A DNA stretch of 16,022 nt from Hyphomicrobiales bacterium (GCA_027082895.1 JALWTJ010000346.1:1-16022); one strand, 5' to 3'; numbered from the stretch's first letter, positions 1 to 7,600 are shown. Notes: generated from the letters alone by a model not told the origin. Translations and numbers: made by a program.

Positions 1-525
1 GAAGGTGCCGCGGAGTCTGCCCAACAACCAGTTGAAGAACCTGCTGAAGAACCCTTGCCCCTGTCGCCCGAACAGATGATCGGGGAGCCCGAGAGCGCAT
101 TGCCGAACGGCGATGCCGATGGCGGGGAGGCCGCCCCCATCGAGATGGTCATTGCCGATGATATCGCATTTGATGCCGTTTCCGAGGAGGAGCCTGCTCC
201 GGAGCCCGAAACGGAGGTGGAACCGGAAATGGCCGCAGAACCCCCCGCGCAGGAAGAGCCCGCTCCGGCGCCCGCCCCCATGCCCGATCCCAACCTGAGC
301 AGCCAGATGGCGGACAAGCTGCTTGATCCGGCTGCGGACGCTGCGGTCAAGCACACCTTTGCCCGTCTCAATGCCCTTGCCATCGGCGGCGCCGATCTGA
401 CCCTTGAAGGAATTGTGCGGGACATGCTGCGCCCCATGCTCAAGGAATGGCTGGACGAAAACTTGCCCGCCACCGTGGAAAGAATGGTGGAAAGGGAAAT
501 CGAACGGGTGTCCCGCGGCGGCTGA
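1..525 (+). CDS. popZ: PopZ-type polar organising protein (DUF2497), 3' part
   Basis: The reading frame is open from the first base of the window, so the start lies upstream and 174 residues are visible. A TTG at 55 is not taken as the start because the same acidic, proline-rich composition continues upstream of it. Residues 1 to about 100 are rich in Glu, Pro, Ala and Asp, like the disordered linker of PopZ. Residues about 105-174 form the conserved helical C-terminus, including the RPMLKEWLDENLP segment followed by VERMVEREIERV, which is the signature of the PopZ/DUF2497 family. Known PopZ proteins self-assemble through this C-terminus into a cell-pole matrix that anchors ParB-bound origins and cell-cycle factors; the partner-binding N-terminal helix is outside the window. 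The next gene, valS, is in the same direction, a common pairing in alphaproteobacteria. Family assignment is firm; the role in this organism is inferred. Confidence 0.88.
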   Translation, partial: EGAAESAQQPVEEPAEEPLPLSPEQMIGEPESALPNGDADGGEAAPIEMVIADDIAFDAVSEEEPAPEPETEVEPEMAAEPPAQEEPAPAPAPMPDPNLSSQMADKLLDPAADAAVKHTFARLNALAIGGADLTLEGIVRDMLRPMLKEWLDENLPATVERMVEREIERVSRGG

Positions 526-611
526 CCCGCCGGGCCGTCCCATCTGCTTTTCCCACCGTTTGCTGGCACCTGTCAGGAAAGCGGCAACGCTCCCGTCTCC
601 CGTGGCTTGAC

Positions 612-640
612 TTGACGCTTTTTCCTTGCTTCTGCATATA
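612..640 (+). promoter_or_regulatory. Candidate promoter for valS
   Basis: TTGACG (612-617) is followed after 17 bases by CATATA (635-640). The -35 is close to the sigma-70 consensus; the -10 matches only 3 of 6 positions. Transcription from here would begin near 647, so the hairpin at 654-675 would sit almost at the 5' end of the valS message. The call rests on motif match and spacing only. Confidence 0.35.
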
Positions 641-653
641 GACCATGTTTGAT

Positions 654-682
654 GACTCGCCACTTCTGGCGGGTCTTTTCTT
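654..682 (+). terminator. Terminator-like hairpin directly before valS
   Basis: GACTCGCCA (654-662) pairs with TGGCGGGTC (667-675): nine base pairs, one of them G-U, around a 4-base CTTC loop. TTTTCTT (676-682) follows at once. This has the form of a Rho-independent terminator. It could end the popZ transcript, but it lies downstream of the candidate valS promoter and only 15 bases before the valS ATG, so it could instead act as a leader attenuator or translation-control hairpin. Confidence 0.7.
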
Positions 683-697
683 GTGAGCGCATCCATC

Positions 698-3592
698 ATG
701 CTGGAAAAAAAGTACAATCCCAACGACGTCGAGCCACGCATTCACCAGAAATGGATGGACGAAAATGCCTTTCGCGCCGGGGCCAACGCCTCGCGCAAGG
801 AAACATTCACCATCATGATTCCGCCGCCCAACGTCACCGGGGCGCTGCATGTGGGCCATGCCTTCAACAACACCCTGCAGGACGTTCTGATCCGCTGGCA
901 CCGCATGCGCGGCTTCGACACGCTCTGGCAGCCCGGACAGGACCATGCGGGCATCGCCACCCAGTTGCAGGTGGAAAAGATGCTCAAGCAGAACCAGTTG
1001 CCCTCGCGCCGCGACATGGGACGGGAAAAATTCCTCGAAAAGGTATGGGAATGGAAGGGGAAATACGGGGACACCATCGTCAACCAGCTGAAACGGCTGG
1101 GTGCCTCCTGTGACTGGTCCCGCAACGCCTTCACCATGGCCGGTGCGCCGGGGGATCCGGGCACGGGTCACGAGAACAGCCCCAATTTCCACGATGCCGT
1201 CATCAAGGTATTCGTGGACATGTACAACAAGGGGCTGATCTATCGGGGCAAGCGGCTGGTCAACTGGGATCCCCATTTCGAAACCGCCATTTCCGATCTG
1301 GAAGTGGAAAATATCGAAGTTGACGGCCACATGTGGCATTTCAAGTACCCCCTGGCCGGCGGCGAAACCTATACCTATGTGGAAAGGGACGAGGACGGAA
1401 ACATCGTTCTTGAGGAGGAGCGCGACTATATTTCCATCGCCACCACCCGCCCGGAAACCATGCTGGGTGACGGGGCGGTTGCCGTTCACCCATCCGATGA
1501 GAGATATGCGCCAATCGTCGGGAAACTTTGCGAAATTCCCGTCGGACCAAAAGAGCATCGCCGTCTGATCCCGATCATAACCGACGAATATCCGGACCCG
1601 GATTTCGGTTCCGGTGCGGTCAAGATCACCGGTGCCCACGATTTCAACGATTACCAGGTCGCCAGACGCAACAATATTCCCCTTTATGTGCTGATGGATA
1701 CCAAGGGCCACATGCGCACTGATGGTTGGTCATATGTTGAATCTGCGCAGATGGCGAAGGCGATTGCCCAGAAGAAACGCGAAGCGCCGGAAGATGTTTC
1801 CGCGATAAATCTGGTGCCCGAGCATCTGCGCGGGCTGGACCGGCTGGAAGCCCGCAAGAAGGTCGTTGCGGAGATCACCGCCGAAGGGCTGGCGGTCATG
1901 GTCGAGCAGACCCGCACCGACAAGGAAACCGGCGAAGAAACGCGGGTCCGGGTTCCCTACGTTGAAAACAAGAAGATCATGCAGCCCTTCGGTGACCGCT
2001 CCGGCGTGGTCATTGAGCCCATGCTGACCGATCAATGGTATGTGGACACGGCAAAGATCGTGGAACCGGCTCTGGCGGCGGTGCGCGAGGGACGGGTTGA
2101 GATCATGCCCGAGAGCGGTGAAAAGGTCTTTTTCCACTGGTTGAACAATATCGAACCCTGGTGCATCTCGCGCCAACTGTGGTGGGGCCATCAGATCCCG
2201 GTCTGGTACGATGACGAGGGCAAGGAATATTGCGCGTCGTCCCTGCAGGAAGCGCAGGCCATGGCCCCCGGAAAGACCCTTACCCGCGATCCGGACGTGC
2301 TGGACACCTGGTTTTCCTCCGGCCTGTGGCCGATCGGCACTCTGGGATGGCCCAACTGGACGGAAGAAACCCGCAAATACTTCCCCACCGACGTGCTGAT
2401 TACCGGTCAGGATATCCTGTTTTTCTGGGTTGCGCGCATGATGATGATGCAACAGGCCGTGGTGGGTGAGGATCCGTTCCACACGGTTTACCTGCACGAG
2501 CTTGTGCGTGACGAAAAGGGCAGGAAAATGTCCAAGGTCACCGGGAACGTTATTGATCCACTCGAAATCATTGATGAATTTGGCGCCGATGCCCTGCGTT
2601 TCACCATGGCGCAGATGGCGTCCGTTGGTGGGTTTCTCAAGCTTTCCACCAACCGGATCAAGAGCTATCGCAACTTCGTCACCAAGATATGGAACGCCGC
2701 CCGCTTCCTTGAAATGAATGATTGTTACCGCGTGGAAGGGTTTGACCCGAAAACCGTTTCCATGCCACTGAACAAGTGGATTCTGGGCGCGCTTCCCCGG
2801 GTTGTTGCCGAGATCGACAGGGGGCTTGAAAGCCTGCATTTCAACGATTCCGCCAATGCGGCCTACGAATTTGTCTGGGGCACCTTCTGCGACTGGTACA
2901 TCGAATTGGCAAAGCCTACCCTTCAGGGGGAAGATGGCCCGCAAAAGGACGAGACCCGCGCCACCGCAGCCTATGTTCTGGATCAGATCCTGTTGCTTCT
3001 GCATCCCTTCATGCCCTTCGTGACCGAGGAATTGTGGGCGGAAACGGGCAAGACCGGCCCCGAACGCACGGCCATGCTGGTGGTCAGTGACTGGCCCGAT
3101 CTTGCCGGGCTGGAAAGCCCGGAGGCCGAAGACGAACTGAACTGGCTGGTCGACCTGATTTCCGGTATTCGTTCGGTGCGTGCCGAAATGAACGTGCCCG
3201 CCGGCGCTCGCATTCCCCTCGTGGTGGTAGGGGCCAGCCCGGAAACGCAAACGCGAATCAGTACCCATACCGATGCCATCCGGCGTCTGGCCCGCATAAC
3301 GGACCTGGAAACCGCGCCGGACGTGCCCGAAAAGGCCGCCCAGCTGGTGCTGGGGGAGGCGGTCTATGCGCTACCCCTGGGGGATGTCATTGACGTGGAT
3401 GCGGAAAAAGCACGTTTGAACAAGGAGATAGGCGCCGTCGAAAAAGAAGTCGCGCAGATTGAACGGAAATTGTCCAATCAGCAGTTTCTGGCCAAGGCCC
3501 CCGAACGGGTGGTCACGGAACAGAAAACGCGCCACGCCGACCTGTCCGAACGCCACGAAAAACTGAAAAAGGCACTGGCTTGCCTGGGTTGA
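698..3592 (+). CDS. valS: Valine--tRNA ligase
   Basis: This is a class I aminoacyl-tRNA synthetase that charges tRNA-Val in the cytoplasm. It has 964 residues from this start, normal for bacterial ValS. Visible signatures are IPPPNVTGALHVGHAFNNT with HVGH at residues 51-54, the CP1 editing region (ATTRPETMLGDGAVAVHP near residues 249-266), the WCISRQLWWGHQIP segment, KMSK at 610-613, and a C-terminal lysine/glutamate-rich coiled-coil arm from about residue 898 that contacts tRNA. The residue after KMSK is Val instead of the common Ser. The ATG at 698 gives the family-typical beginning MLEKKYNP. A GTG at 683 in the same frame would add MSASI; neither start has a strong ribosome-binding site, and the GTG touches the T-run of the preceding hairpin. 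Identity is certain; the start is uncertain by five codons. Confidence 0.97.
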   Translation: MLEKKYNPNDVEPRIHQKWMDENAFRAGANASRKETFTIMIPPPNVTGALHVGHAFNNTLQDVLIRWHRMRGFDTLWQPGQDHAGIATQLQVEKMLKQNQLPSRRDMGREKFLEKVWEWKGKYGDTIVNQLKRLGASCDWSRNAFTMAGAPGDPGTGHENSPNFHDAVIKVFVDMYNKGLIYRGKRLVNWDPHFETAISDLEVENIEVDGHMWHFKYPLAGGETYTYVERDEDGNIVLEEERDYISIATTRPETMLGDGAVAVHPSDERYAPIVGKLCEIPVGPKEHRRLIPIITDEYPDPDFGSGAVKITGAHDFNDYQVARRNNIPLYVLMDTKGHMRTDGWSYVESAQMAKAIAQKKREAPEDVSAINLVPEHLRGLDRLEARKKVVAEITAEGLAVMVEQTRTDKETGEETRVRVPYVENKKIMQPFGDRSGVVIEPMLTDQWYVDTAKIVEPALAAVREGRVEIMPESGEKVFFHWLNNIEPWCISRQLWWGHQIPVWYDDEGKEYCASSLQEAQAMAPGKTLTRDPDVLDTWFSSGLWPIGTLGWPNWTEETRKYFPTDVLITGQDILFFWVARMMMMQQAVVGEDPFHTVYLHELVRDEKGRKMSKVTGNVIDPLEIIDEFGADALRFTMAQMASVGGFLKLSTNRIKSYRNFVTKIWNAARFLEMNDCYRVEGFDPKTVSMPLNKWILGALPRVVAEIDRGLESLHFNDSANAAYEFVWGTFCDWYIELAKPTLQGEDGPQKDETRATAAYVLDQILLLLHPFMPFVTEELWAETGKTGPERTAMLVVSDWPDLAGLESPEAEDELNWLVDLISGIRSVRAEMNVPAGARIPLVVVGASPETQTRISTHTDAIRRLARITDLETAPDVPEKAAQLVLGEAVYALPLGDVIDVDAEKARLNKEIGAVEKEVAQIERKLSNQQFLAKAPERVVTEQKTRHADLSERHEKLKKALACLG

Positions 3593-4023
3593 TTTATGGC
3601 TGGCAGTCGGCTGATTCTCTCGCAGGAACAGGCCGTTATCGTGCTTTTTGTGCAACACTCGTGAAAAACAGGACGCTTCATCTTTTCTTGAAAGCCGCCG
3701 GGCACGTTTTGTCACATTGTGAACCAGAATTGCTCCGACAAGTCCTGACGATGAAACGCGGACATGCGGGAATGTCGTGGCTGTTTCCGGTATCGTGTCG
3801 TCAGGGGTGTTGAAATCACCGTTGAATGAAGGGGTACCGTACCGGTCCGCGGCGTTTTCAGGGAGCCTGTCAGGTATGGATATGAAAGTTTCTGCCGATT
3901 GCAGCGATCGGGCCGGTGCGGGCAGCGGGCAGGGGGTGCACCACTGCATAAACGATAGTGCCGGGCTTCGCATCCGCCATGGCGCCGAGCATCATGTGGG
4001 GGCCGGGGGCAGTAGGGAGTACC
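3593..4023. other. 431-base intergenic region without a recognisable gene
   Basis: I see no open frame here with a family resemblance, a convincing ribosome-binding site or a tRNA-like fold, and no strong sigma-70 promoter. It holds a nested inverted-repeat element (3744-3805), a small palindrome TCACATTGTGA (3712-3722), a GGTACCGTACC palindrome (3833-3843), and near its end AGGGAG (4014-4019), which probably serves the following gene. It probably carries the promoter and leader of the ExoR-like gene. Confidence 0.5.
3744..3805. repeat. Nested inverted repeat, possible structured leader RNA
   Basis: Three perfect arms nest within one another: CCTGACGA (3744-3751) with TCGTCAGG (3798-3805), GAAAC (3753-3757) with GTTTC (3783-3787), and GACAT (3761-3765) with ATGTC (3772-3776) around a 6-base loop. 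They can all pair in a single imperfect hairpin. No T-run follows, so it is not a simple terminator. Confidence 0.45.
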
Positions 4024-5406
4024 ATGCTGTTTCCTGACTTCCCCAGACGAATGCACCGGTTCCGTTGGCGCGGCAAACTCCGGTTTGTACCGATCATTGT
4101 GCTCCTGCTTGCCAGCCTTTCGGCCGCCGGGGCAGTGCGCGCCGAGGATGCGGACAGCCAGCAGGGCGAAACGGCCGACCGGCTCGAAACGCACGATGAA
4201 GACAAGGGCGCCGATGAACTGTCCCTGTCCGATGTGCCGGATTCCGGGCGTGACGCGGAAGCTTCTGCATCAGACAGCCCATCCGTACAAAACAGTCCGG
4301 ATCTAGACGGCCCGGTTCAGAGCGACCAGGAACAAAACGATACGGAACGGACGACAACCCATGTTACGGTTGACGCCTCCACGCCTGCTCCTTCCAGCCG
4401 GTCGCAGAATGATTCTTCGGATGAACGCGCCAATGATCGTACAGAGGTGAAACGGTCCGGTCCTGGGGACACGGGGGGCGAGGAAACCCGGCACGAATTG
4501 TCCGGGGACGCACGAAACCTTGATTCTCCGGAACGCCCGGGACGGATTGTTTCACCGGTACCCGACGATGAACCGGTCGATCTGGTGGGAAGCCTTGCGA
4601 CGCCCCAGGAACGGGAAAAGCCCGAACCGGATAGTGCGGTATCACCGGCCGAGGATTCCGAACGGCTGTCGAGCACGGCGCCACCCCGTCCAGCCCCCCG
4701 GGAGGGCCGCTTCGAGCAGGCCGGGCGCGGGGTTTCCCGTGATGCCATGCTCGCCGCGCTGGAAGTGGCCGCCGAAGCGGGCGAACCCTCCGCTCTCTGG
4801 CAGTTGGGGCAGATGTATGAACAGGGCAACGGGGTACAGAAAGACCCGGTGCGCGCCTTTGGCTATTTCTCCCGGATCGCCAACGACAATGCCAATGTGC
4901 CCCCCCATTCCGTGGAAGCGGACATCGTTGCGCGCTCCTTCATCAAGGTGGGAGATTATCTCAGGGCCGGATTGCCCGACGCCGGGATCGCTGCCAATGA
5001 ACGTCAGGCCCGGGCGCTGCTGATCCATGCCGCTTCCTATTTCGGAGATGCAGATGCCCAGTACCGGGTGGGCCTGCTGTATCTGGATGATGAAAAGGGC
5101 AACGGAGACCTGTTGCTGTCCCTGCGCTGGCTGTCCCTTGCTGCGCGCAAGAACCATGCGGGGGCTCAGGCGGTTCTGGGCGATATCCTGTTCAATGGCC
5201 GCACCGTTCACAGCCAGACATTGCCGCCCCAGCCGGTGGAAGGCCTGATGTGGCTGACATTGGCCTTTGAAAATTCCAGGGGTGCGAACGATGATCCCTG
5301 GATTGCCGAACTGCTTACCCGTGCCATGTCGGTGGCCACCCCGGATCAGCGCCTGATGGCCCAGAATGCCGCCAGCGCCGTACGTGGACAGCTTGGCTCC
5401 CGTTAG
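4024..5406 (+). CDS. Secreted ExoR-like Sel1-repeat protein with long acidic linker
   Basis: The product has 460 residues. Residues 1-40 form a Sec signal peptide: a basic start, the hydrophobic stretch FVPIIVLLLASLSAAGAV, and a likely cut after VRA at 40. Residues 41 to about 239 are disordered and rich in Asp, Glu, Ser, Pro and Thr. Residues 240-460 contain tandem Sel1-like helical repeats, among them ALWQLGQMYEQGNGVQKDP, HAASYFGDADAQYRVGLLYL, SLAARKNHAGAQAVLGDIL and EGLMWLTLAFENS. This order closely recalls ExoR, the periplasmic inhibitor of the ExoS-ChvI two-component system controlling exopolysaccharide and motility in rhizobia. Rhizobial ExoR is about 270 residues, so the linker is extra. 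ATG 4024 has AGGGAG four bases upstream; ATG 4051 would leave a more compact signal peptide but has no such site. ExoR-like by pattern only: no sensor kinase lies in the window, so the role is inferred. Confidence 0.75.
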   Translation: MLFPDFPRRMHRFRWRGKLRFVPIIVLLLASLSAAGAVRAEDADSQQGETADRLETHDEDKGADELSLSDVPDSGRDAEASASDSPSVQNSPDLDGPVQSDQEQNDTERTTTHVTVDASTPAPSSRSQNDSSDERANDRTEVKRSGPGDTGGEETRHELSGDARNLDSPERPGRIVSPVPDDEPVDLVGSLATPQEREKPEPDSAVSPAEDSERLSSTAPPRPAPREGRFEQAGRGVSRDAMLAALEVAAEAGEPSALWQLGQMYEQGNGVQKDPVRAFGYFSRIANDNANVPPHSVEADIVARSFIKVGDYLRAGLPDAGIAANERQARALLIHAASYFGDADAQYRVGLLYLDDEKGNGDLLLSLRWLSLAARKNHAGAQAVLGDILFNGRTVHSQTLPPQPVEGLMWLTLAFENSRGANDDPWIAELLTRAMSVATPDQRLMAQNAASAVRGQLGSR

Positions 5407-5507
5407 AGCGTGTCTGTTTCTAACGGAATCAAGACCACGCTCTATCTGTTTGATATTTCCGCACTTCTTGTCCGAAAACCGCTTCACACTTTTCGGGAAG
5501 TGCTCTA
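5404..5507. repeat. Composite palindromic intergenic repeat (TAGAGC...GCTCTA)
   Basis: Two hairpins lie in tandem. The first is TAGAGCGTG (5404-5412) with CACGCTCTA (5436-5444), nine perfect pairs. The second is GCACTTC (5461-5467) with GAAGTGC (5497-5503), enclosing CCGAAAA (5472-5478) with TTTTCGG (5490-5496). The element begins TAGAGC and ends GCTCTA. The first three bases are the stop codon of the ExoR-like gene. The architecture resembles dispersed palindromic elements I recall from rhizobial genomes; copy number here cannot be known from one window. Lying between convergent genes, it may also stop transcription. Confidence 0.7.
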
Positions 5508-5524
5508 GCGCGTGCCGCCGGCAG

Positions 5525-5542
5525 GTGTGAAGCGGTTTTCGG
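5525..5542. repeat. 18-base inverted copy of the repeat core
   Basis: GTGTGAAGCGGTTTTCGG is the exact reverse complement of 5472-5489 inside the composite repeat. The two arms, 35 bases apart, could form an 18-pair stem that competes with the smaller hairpin of the repeat, or this may be a fragment of a second copy in reverse orientation. It lies just beyond the 3' end of the minus-strand xth gene. Confidence 0.75.
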
Positions 5543-5567
5543 TAAAGGGCGGGCGCCCGGCGGGGCG

Positions 5568-6365
5568 TCAGGCCGGCAGGGCAAAATCAAATGTTCCTTC
5601 CACCGGAACGTGATCCGAAGGCCGGTCCCAGCCGCGCAATTCCCGGTGTACGGTTACGGAATCCAGATGGTCTGCCGCCTGCGGGGACAGCATCAGGTGA
5701 TCGATACGGATGCCATTGTTCTTGCGCCAGGCACCGGACTGGAAGTCCCAGAATGTGTAGGAAGGGCTGTCGGTGGTGGCCCGCACGGCATCGACCATCC
5801 CCAGATTGGCCAGATGGCGGAACCGTTGCAGGCTTTCGCTCCGGAAAAGGGCATCCCCCCACCAGCGTTCCGGGTCGTGGCAGTCCAGATCGGAGGGAAT
5901 CAGGTTGAAGTCCCCCAGCAGCACGAAAGGCTCTTCCAGCCGCAGCCGGTCGGCCACGAACCGGTTGAGCCGCTCCATCCAGTGCAGTTTGTAGGAAAAT
6001 TTCTCCGAGTCCACGGGATTGCCGTTGGGCAGGTAGATGTTGCACACCCGAACGCTGCCGGACCCATGGGAAAAACAGCCCTCGATCAACCGTGCCTGCG
6101 TGTCGCTTGCGTCACCGGGCAACTGCCGGCTCACATCATCAAAGGGCAGGCGTGACAACAGAGCCACCCCGTTAAACCCCTTTTGTCCATGGGTTTGCAC
6201 ATTGTAGCCCAGTTCCTCGAACGCTTCGCCGGGAAAATTCTCATCGATGGATTTTATTTCCTGCAAGGCAACGATGTCGGGCTTGCTCTGTTTCAACCAT
6301 TCCCTCACCACGAGCAGGCGTGCCTTGATGCCGTTGATGTTCCAGGTGACGATTCGCAACGGCAT
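5568..6365 (-). CDS. xth: Exodeoxyribonuclease III / AP endonuclease (Xth family)
   Basis: The enzyme belongs to the exonuclease III/APE1 family, which cuts DNA at abasic sites and trims blocked 3' ends in base-excision repair. Its 265 residues match the usual length of about 260-270. All family motifs are present: WNINGIKAR near residues 8-16, LQEIK with metal-binding Glu36, YLPNG near 111-115 with Tyr111, GDFNLIP at 151-157, NNGIRIDHLM near 216-225, and the C-terminal SDHVP at 250-254 with the catalytic His. The ATG start has AAGGA three bases upstream on the minus strand, a good ribosome-binding site. The gene converges on the ExoR-like gene and diverges from the TAXI gene, so it is probably its own transcription unit. 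Nothing suggests damage. Confidence 0.95.
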   Translation of the reverse strand: MPLRIVTWNINGIKARLLVVREWLKQSKPDIVALQEIKSIDENFPGEAFEELGYNVQTHGQKGFNGVALLSRLPFDDVSRQLPGDASDTQARLIEGCFSHGSGSVRVCNIYLPNGNPVDSEKFSYKLHWMERLNRFVADRLRLEEPFVLLGDFNLIPSDLDCHDPERWWGDALFRSESLQRFRHLANLGMVDAVRATTDSPSYTFWDFQSGAWRKNNGIRIDHLMLSPQAADHLDSVTVHRELRGWDRPSDHVPVEGTFDFALPA

Positions 6366-6483
6366 GGTCCTTGATATGGTTTGATTTGATTGCGCGTAAA
6401 ACTTGCCAGCAAAAAATTGCCACTTTTTAGCAACTACATCAACACTTGGTCATCGGTGCGGGGGCAAAACCGGAGGTTTTGTC

Positions 6484-7542
6484 ATGATCTTGATGAAAGC
6501 TATCGCCAGAGCGGCGATAATTTTTTGCCTGTATGGACTGGGCGCAGGCACAGTGAATGCCCAGTCGTTTGAAGTGAATATCATGACCGGTGGTCCCACC
6601 GGCACCTATATTCAGATTGGACGGGATATTGCGGCCCTTGCTGCCCAGGCAGGCCGGGACAATGTGAACGTGGTGGAGTCCGCGGGCTCCATGGAAAATA
6701 TCGAGGCGGTGAAGAACCGTTCGCACACCCAGTTCGGCATCGTGCAAAGCGACGTGCTCGATTTCATTCGCACCTTCAAGTCCGAAGATCCGGTCATGCG
6801 CTCCATTCTGCGCAACACCCGTTATGTCTATTCCCTGTACAAGGAGGAGGTGCAGATTGTCACCACCACCCGCACCGGGATTGCAACCCTTCTGGACCTG
6901 AACGGCAGGACGGTGGGCGTCGGGGCACTGAACAGCGGGACCAACCTGACATCGACCTTTCTGCTGGAAGTTGCCGGGGTACGTCCGGCGCGCACCGTTA
7001 ACGTCAATGCCGGCGACGCGTTGCAGCTGCTGCTGGCGGGGCGCATAGATGCCTTTATCTATGTCGCGGGTGCTCCCACCAAACTGCTGCAGGATGTCAG
7101 TCCCAATGCCGGGCTGAAGCTGGTCCGCGTTCCGGGGGAAATCGCCGGGGATTATTATGGCATCACATCCATTCGGGCAGGAACCTATCCGTGGCTGAAG
7201 GAAGACGTGGAGACTGCCGCCGTGCGCGCGGTGCTCATGACCTATGAATACAATCCCAACCGCAACGCCTATTTCCGGGAGTCCTGCGATGCCGTGAGCG
7301 AGATCACCTATCTGATCAAGCGCAACATCGAAGGGTTGCGCCTGAACGGCCATCCCAAATGGAATGAAGTGGACCTGGATGCGGTACCCTCGGGATGGGA
7401 GCAGGCCGAATGCGTCAAGCGGGGCCTGAGCGATACCTATCAACCCCCGTTCCGCGGAGGGGGCGGCAGCGTTGCCGTGGTCACGGACTGTTCTGAAATT
7501 CAGAACCCGGTGACCAAGCGCCTGTGCCTGATGCGCGGATAG
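6484..7542 (+). CDS. TAXI-family TRAP solute-binding protein, no permease nearby
   Basis: The predicted product is a 352-residue secreted periplasmic binding protein. The start is ATG 6484, with GGAGG at 6472-6476 and a 7-base spacer; reading further upstream would place extra residues before a clear signal peptide. The signal peptide is residues 1-26, ending VNA. The mature N-terminus carries the TAXI/NMT1-like signature IMTGGPTGTYIQIGRDIA (residues 33-50), then segments typical of the fold such as SAGSMENIEAVKN and LNGRTVGVGALNSGTN. TAXI proteins normally feed a fused TRAP membrane subunit, with known ligands such as glutamate-like compounds, but no such gene is in the window. After the fold a glycine-rich tail (FRGGGG) precedes C336 and C348; with C268 and C310 these may form periplasmic disulfides. 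A strong terminator follows at 7570-7600. Family firm; ligand unknown. Confidence 0.88.
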   Translation: MILMKAIARAAIIFCLYGLGAGTVNAQSFEVNIMTGGPTGTYIQIGRDIAALAAQAGRDNVNVVESAGSMENIEAVKNRSHTQFGIVQSDVLDFIRTFKSEDPVMRSILRNTRYVYSLYKEEVQIVTTTRTGIATLLDLNGRTVGVGALNSGTNLTSTFLLEVAGVRPARTVNVNAGDALQLLLAGRIDAFIYVAGAPTKLLQDVSPNAGLKLVRVPGEIAGDYYGITSIRAGTYPWLKEDVETAAVRAVLMTYEYNPNRNAYFRESCDAVSEITYLIKRNIEGLRLNGHPKWNEVDLDAVPSGWEQAECVKRGLSDTYQPPFRGGGGSVAVVTDCSEIQNPVTKRLCLMRG

Positions 7543-7569
7543 ATAGCCAAAAAAATGTTACGCCCCCCG

Positions 7570-7600
7570 AAAACGCCCCTTCCGCAGGATGGGGCGTTTT
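7570..7600 (+). terminator. Rho-independent terminator after the TAXI gene
   Basis: AAAACGCCCC (7570-7579) pairs perfectly with GGGGCGTTTT (7591-7600). The loop can pair further (TCC with GGA around GCA) after one T-T mismatch. The final TTTT is the 3' arm itself. It lies 27 bases after the TAXI stop codon. A wider pair, CGCCCCCC (7561-7568) with GGGGGGCG (7630-7637), surrounds it. Confidence 0.8.

Noticed and set aside
55..57. TTG as the start of the popZ-like gene
   Set aside because: The frame continues without a stop to base 1 with the same acidic, proline-rich composition, so the gene is simply cut by the window edge.
516..532. Short CGGCGG/CCGCCG stem around the popZ stop codon as a terminator
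   Set aside because: Only six pairs, with no T-run directly after it; the hairpin at 654-682 is a far better terminator.
440..1711. Long minus-strand open frame opposite valS
   Set aside because: It runs antisense to clear ValS coding sequence, matches no family by eye, and is the kind of long shadow frame that high-GC codon use produces.
1730..3268. 512-codon minus-strand frame opposite valS
   Set aside because: Same reasoning: valS is unmistakable on the plus strand and the antisense translation is His/Gly/Pro-rich without recognisable motifs.
3712..3722. TCACATTGTGA as a CRP/FNR-type operator
   Set aside because: The half-sites are in the opposite order to the CRP consensus and do not match FNR; an 11-base palindrome alone is weak evidence.
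3371..3973. Minus-strand frame covering the valS-exoR-like gap as a possible gene
   Set aside because: It overlaps the end of valS, shows no family resemblance and has no clear ribosome-binding site; I left the gap as non-coding.
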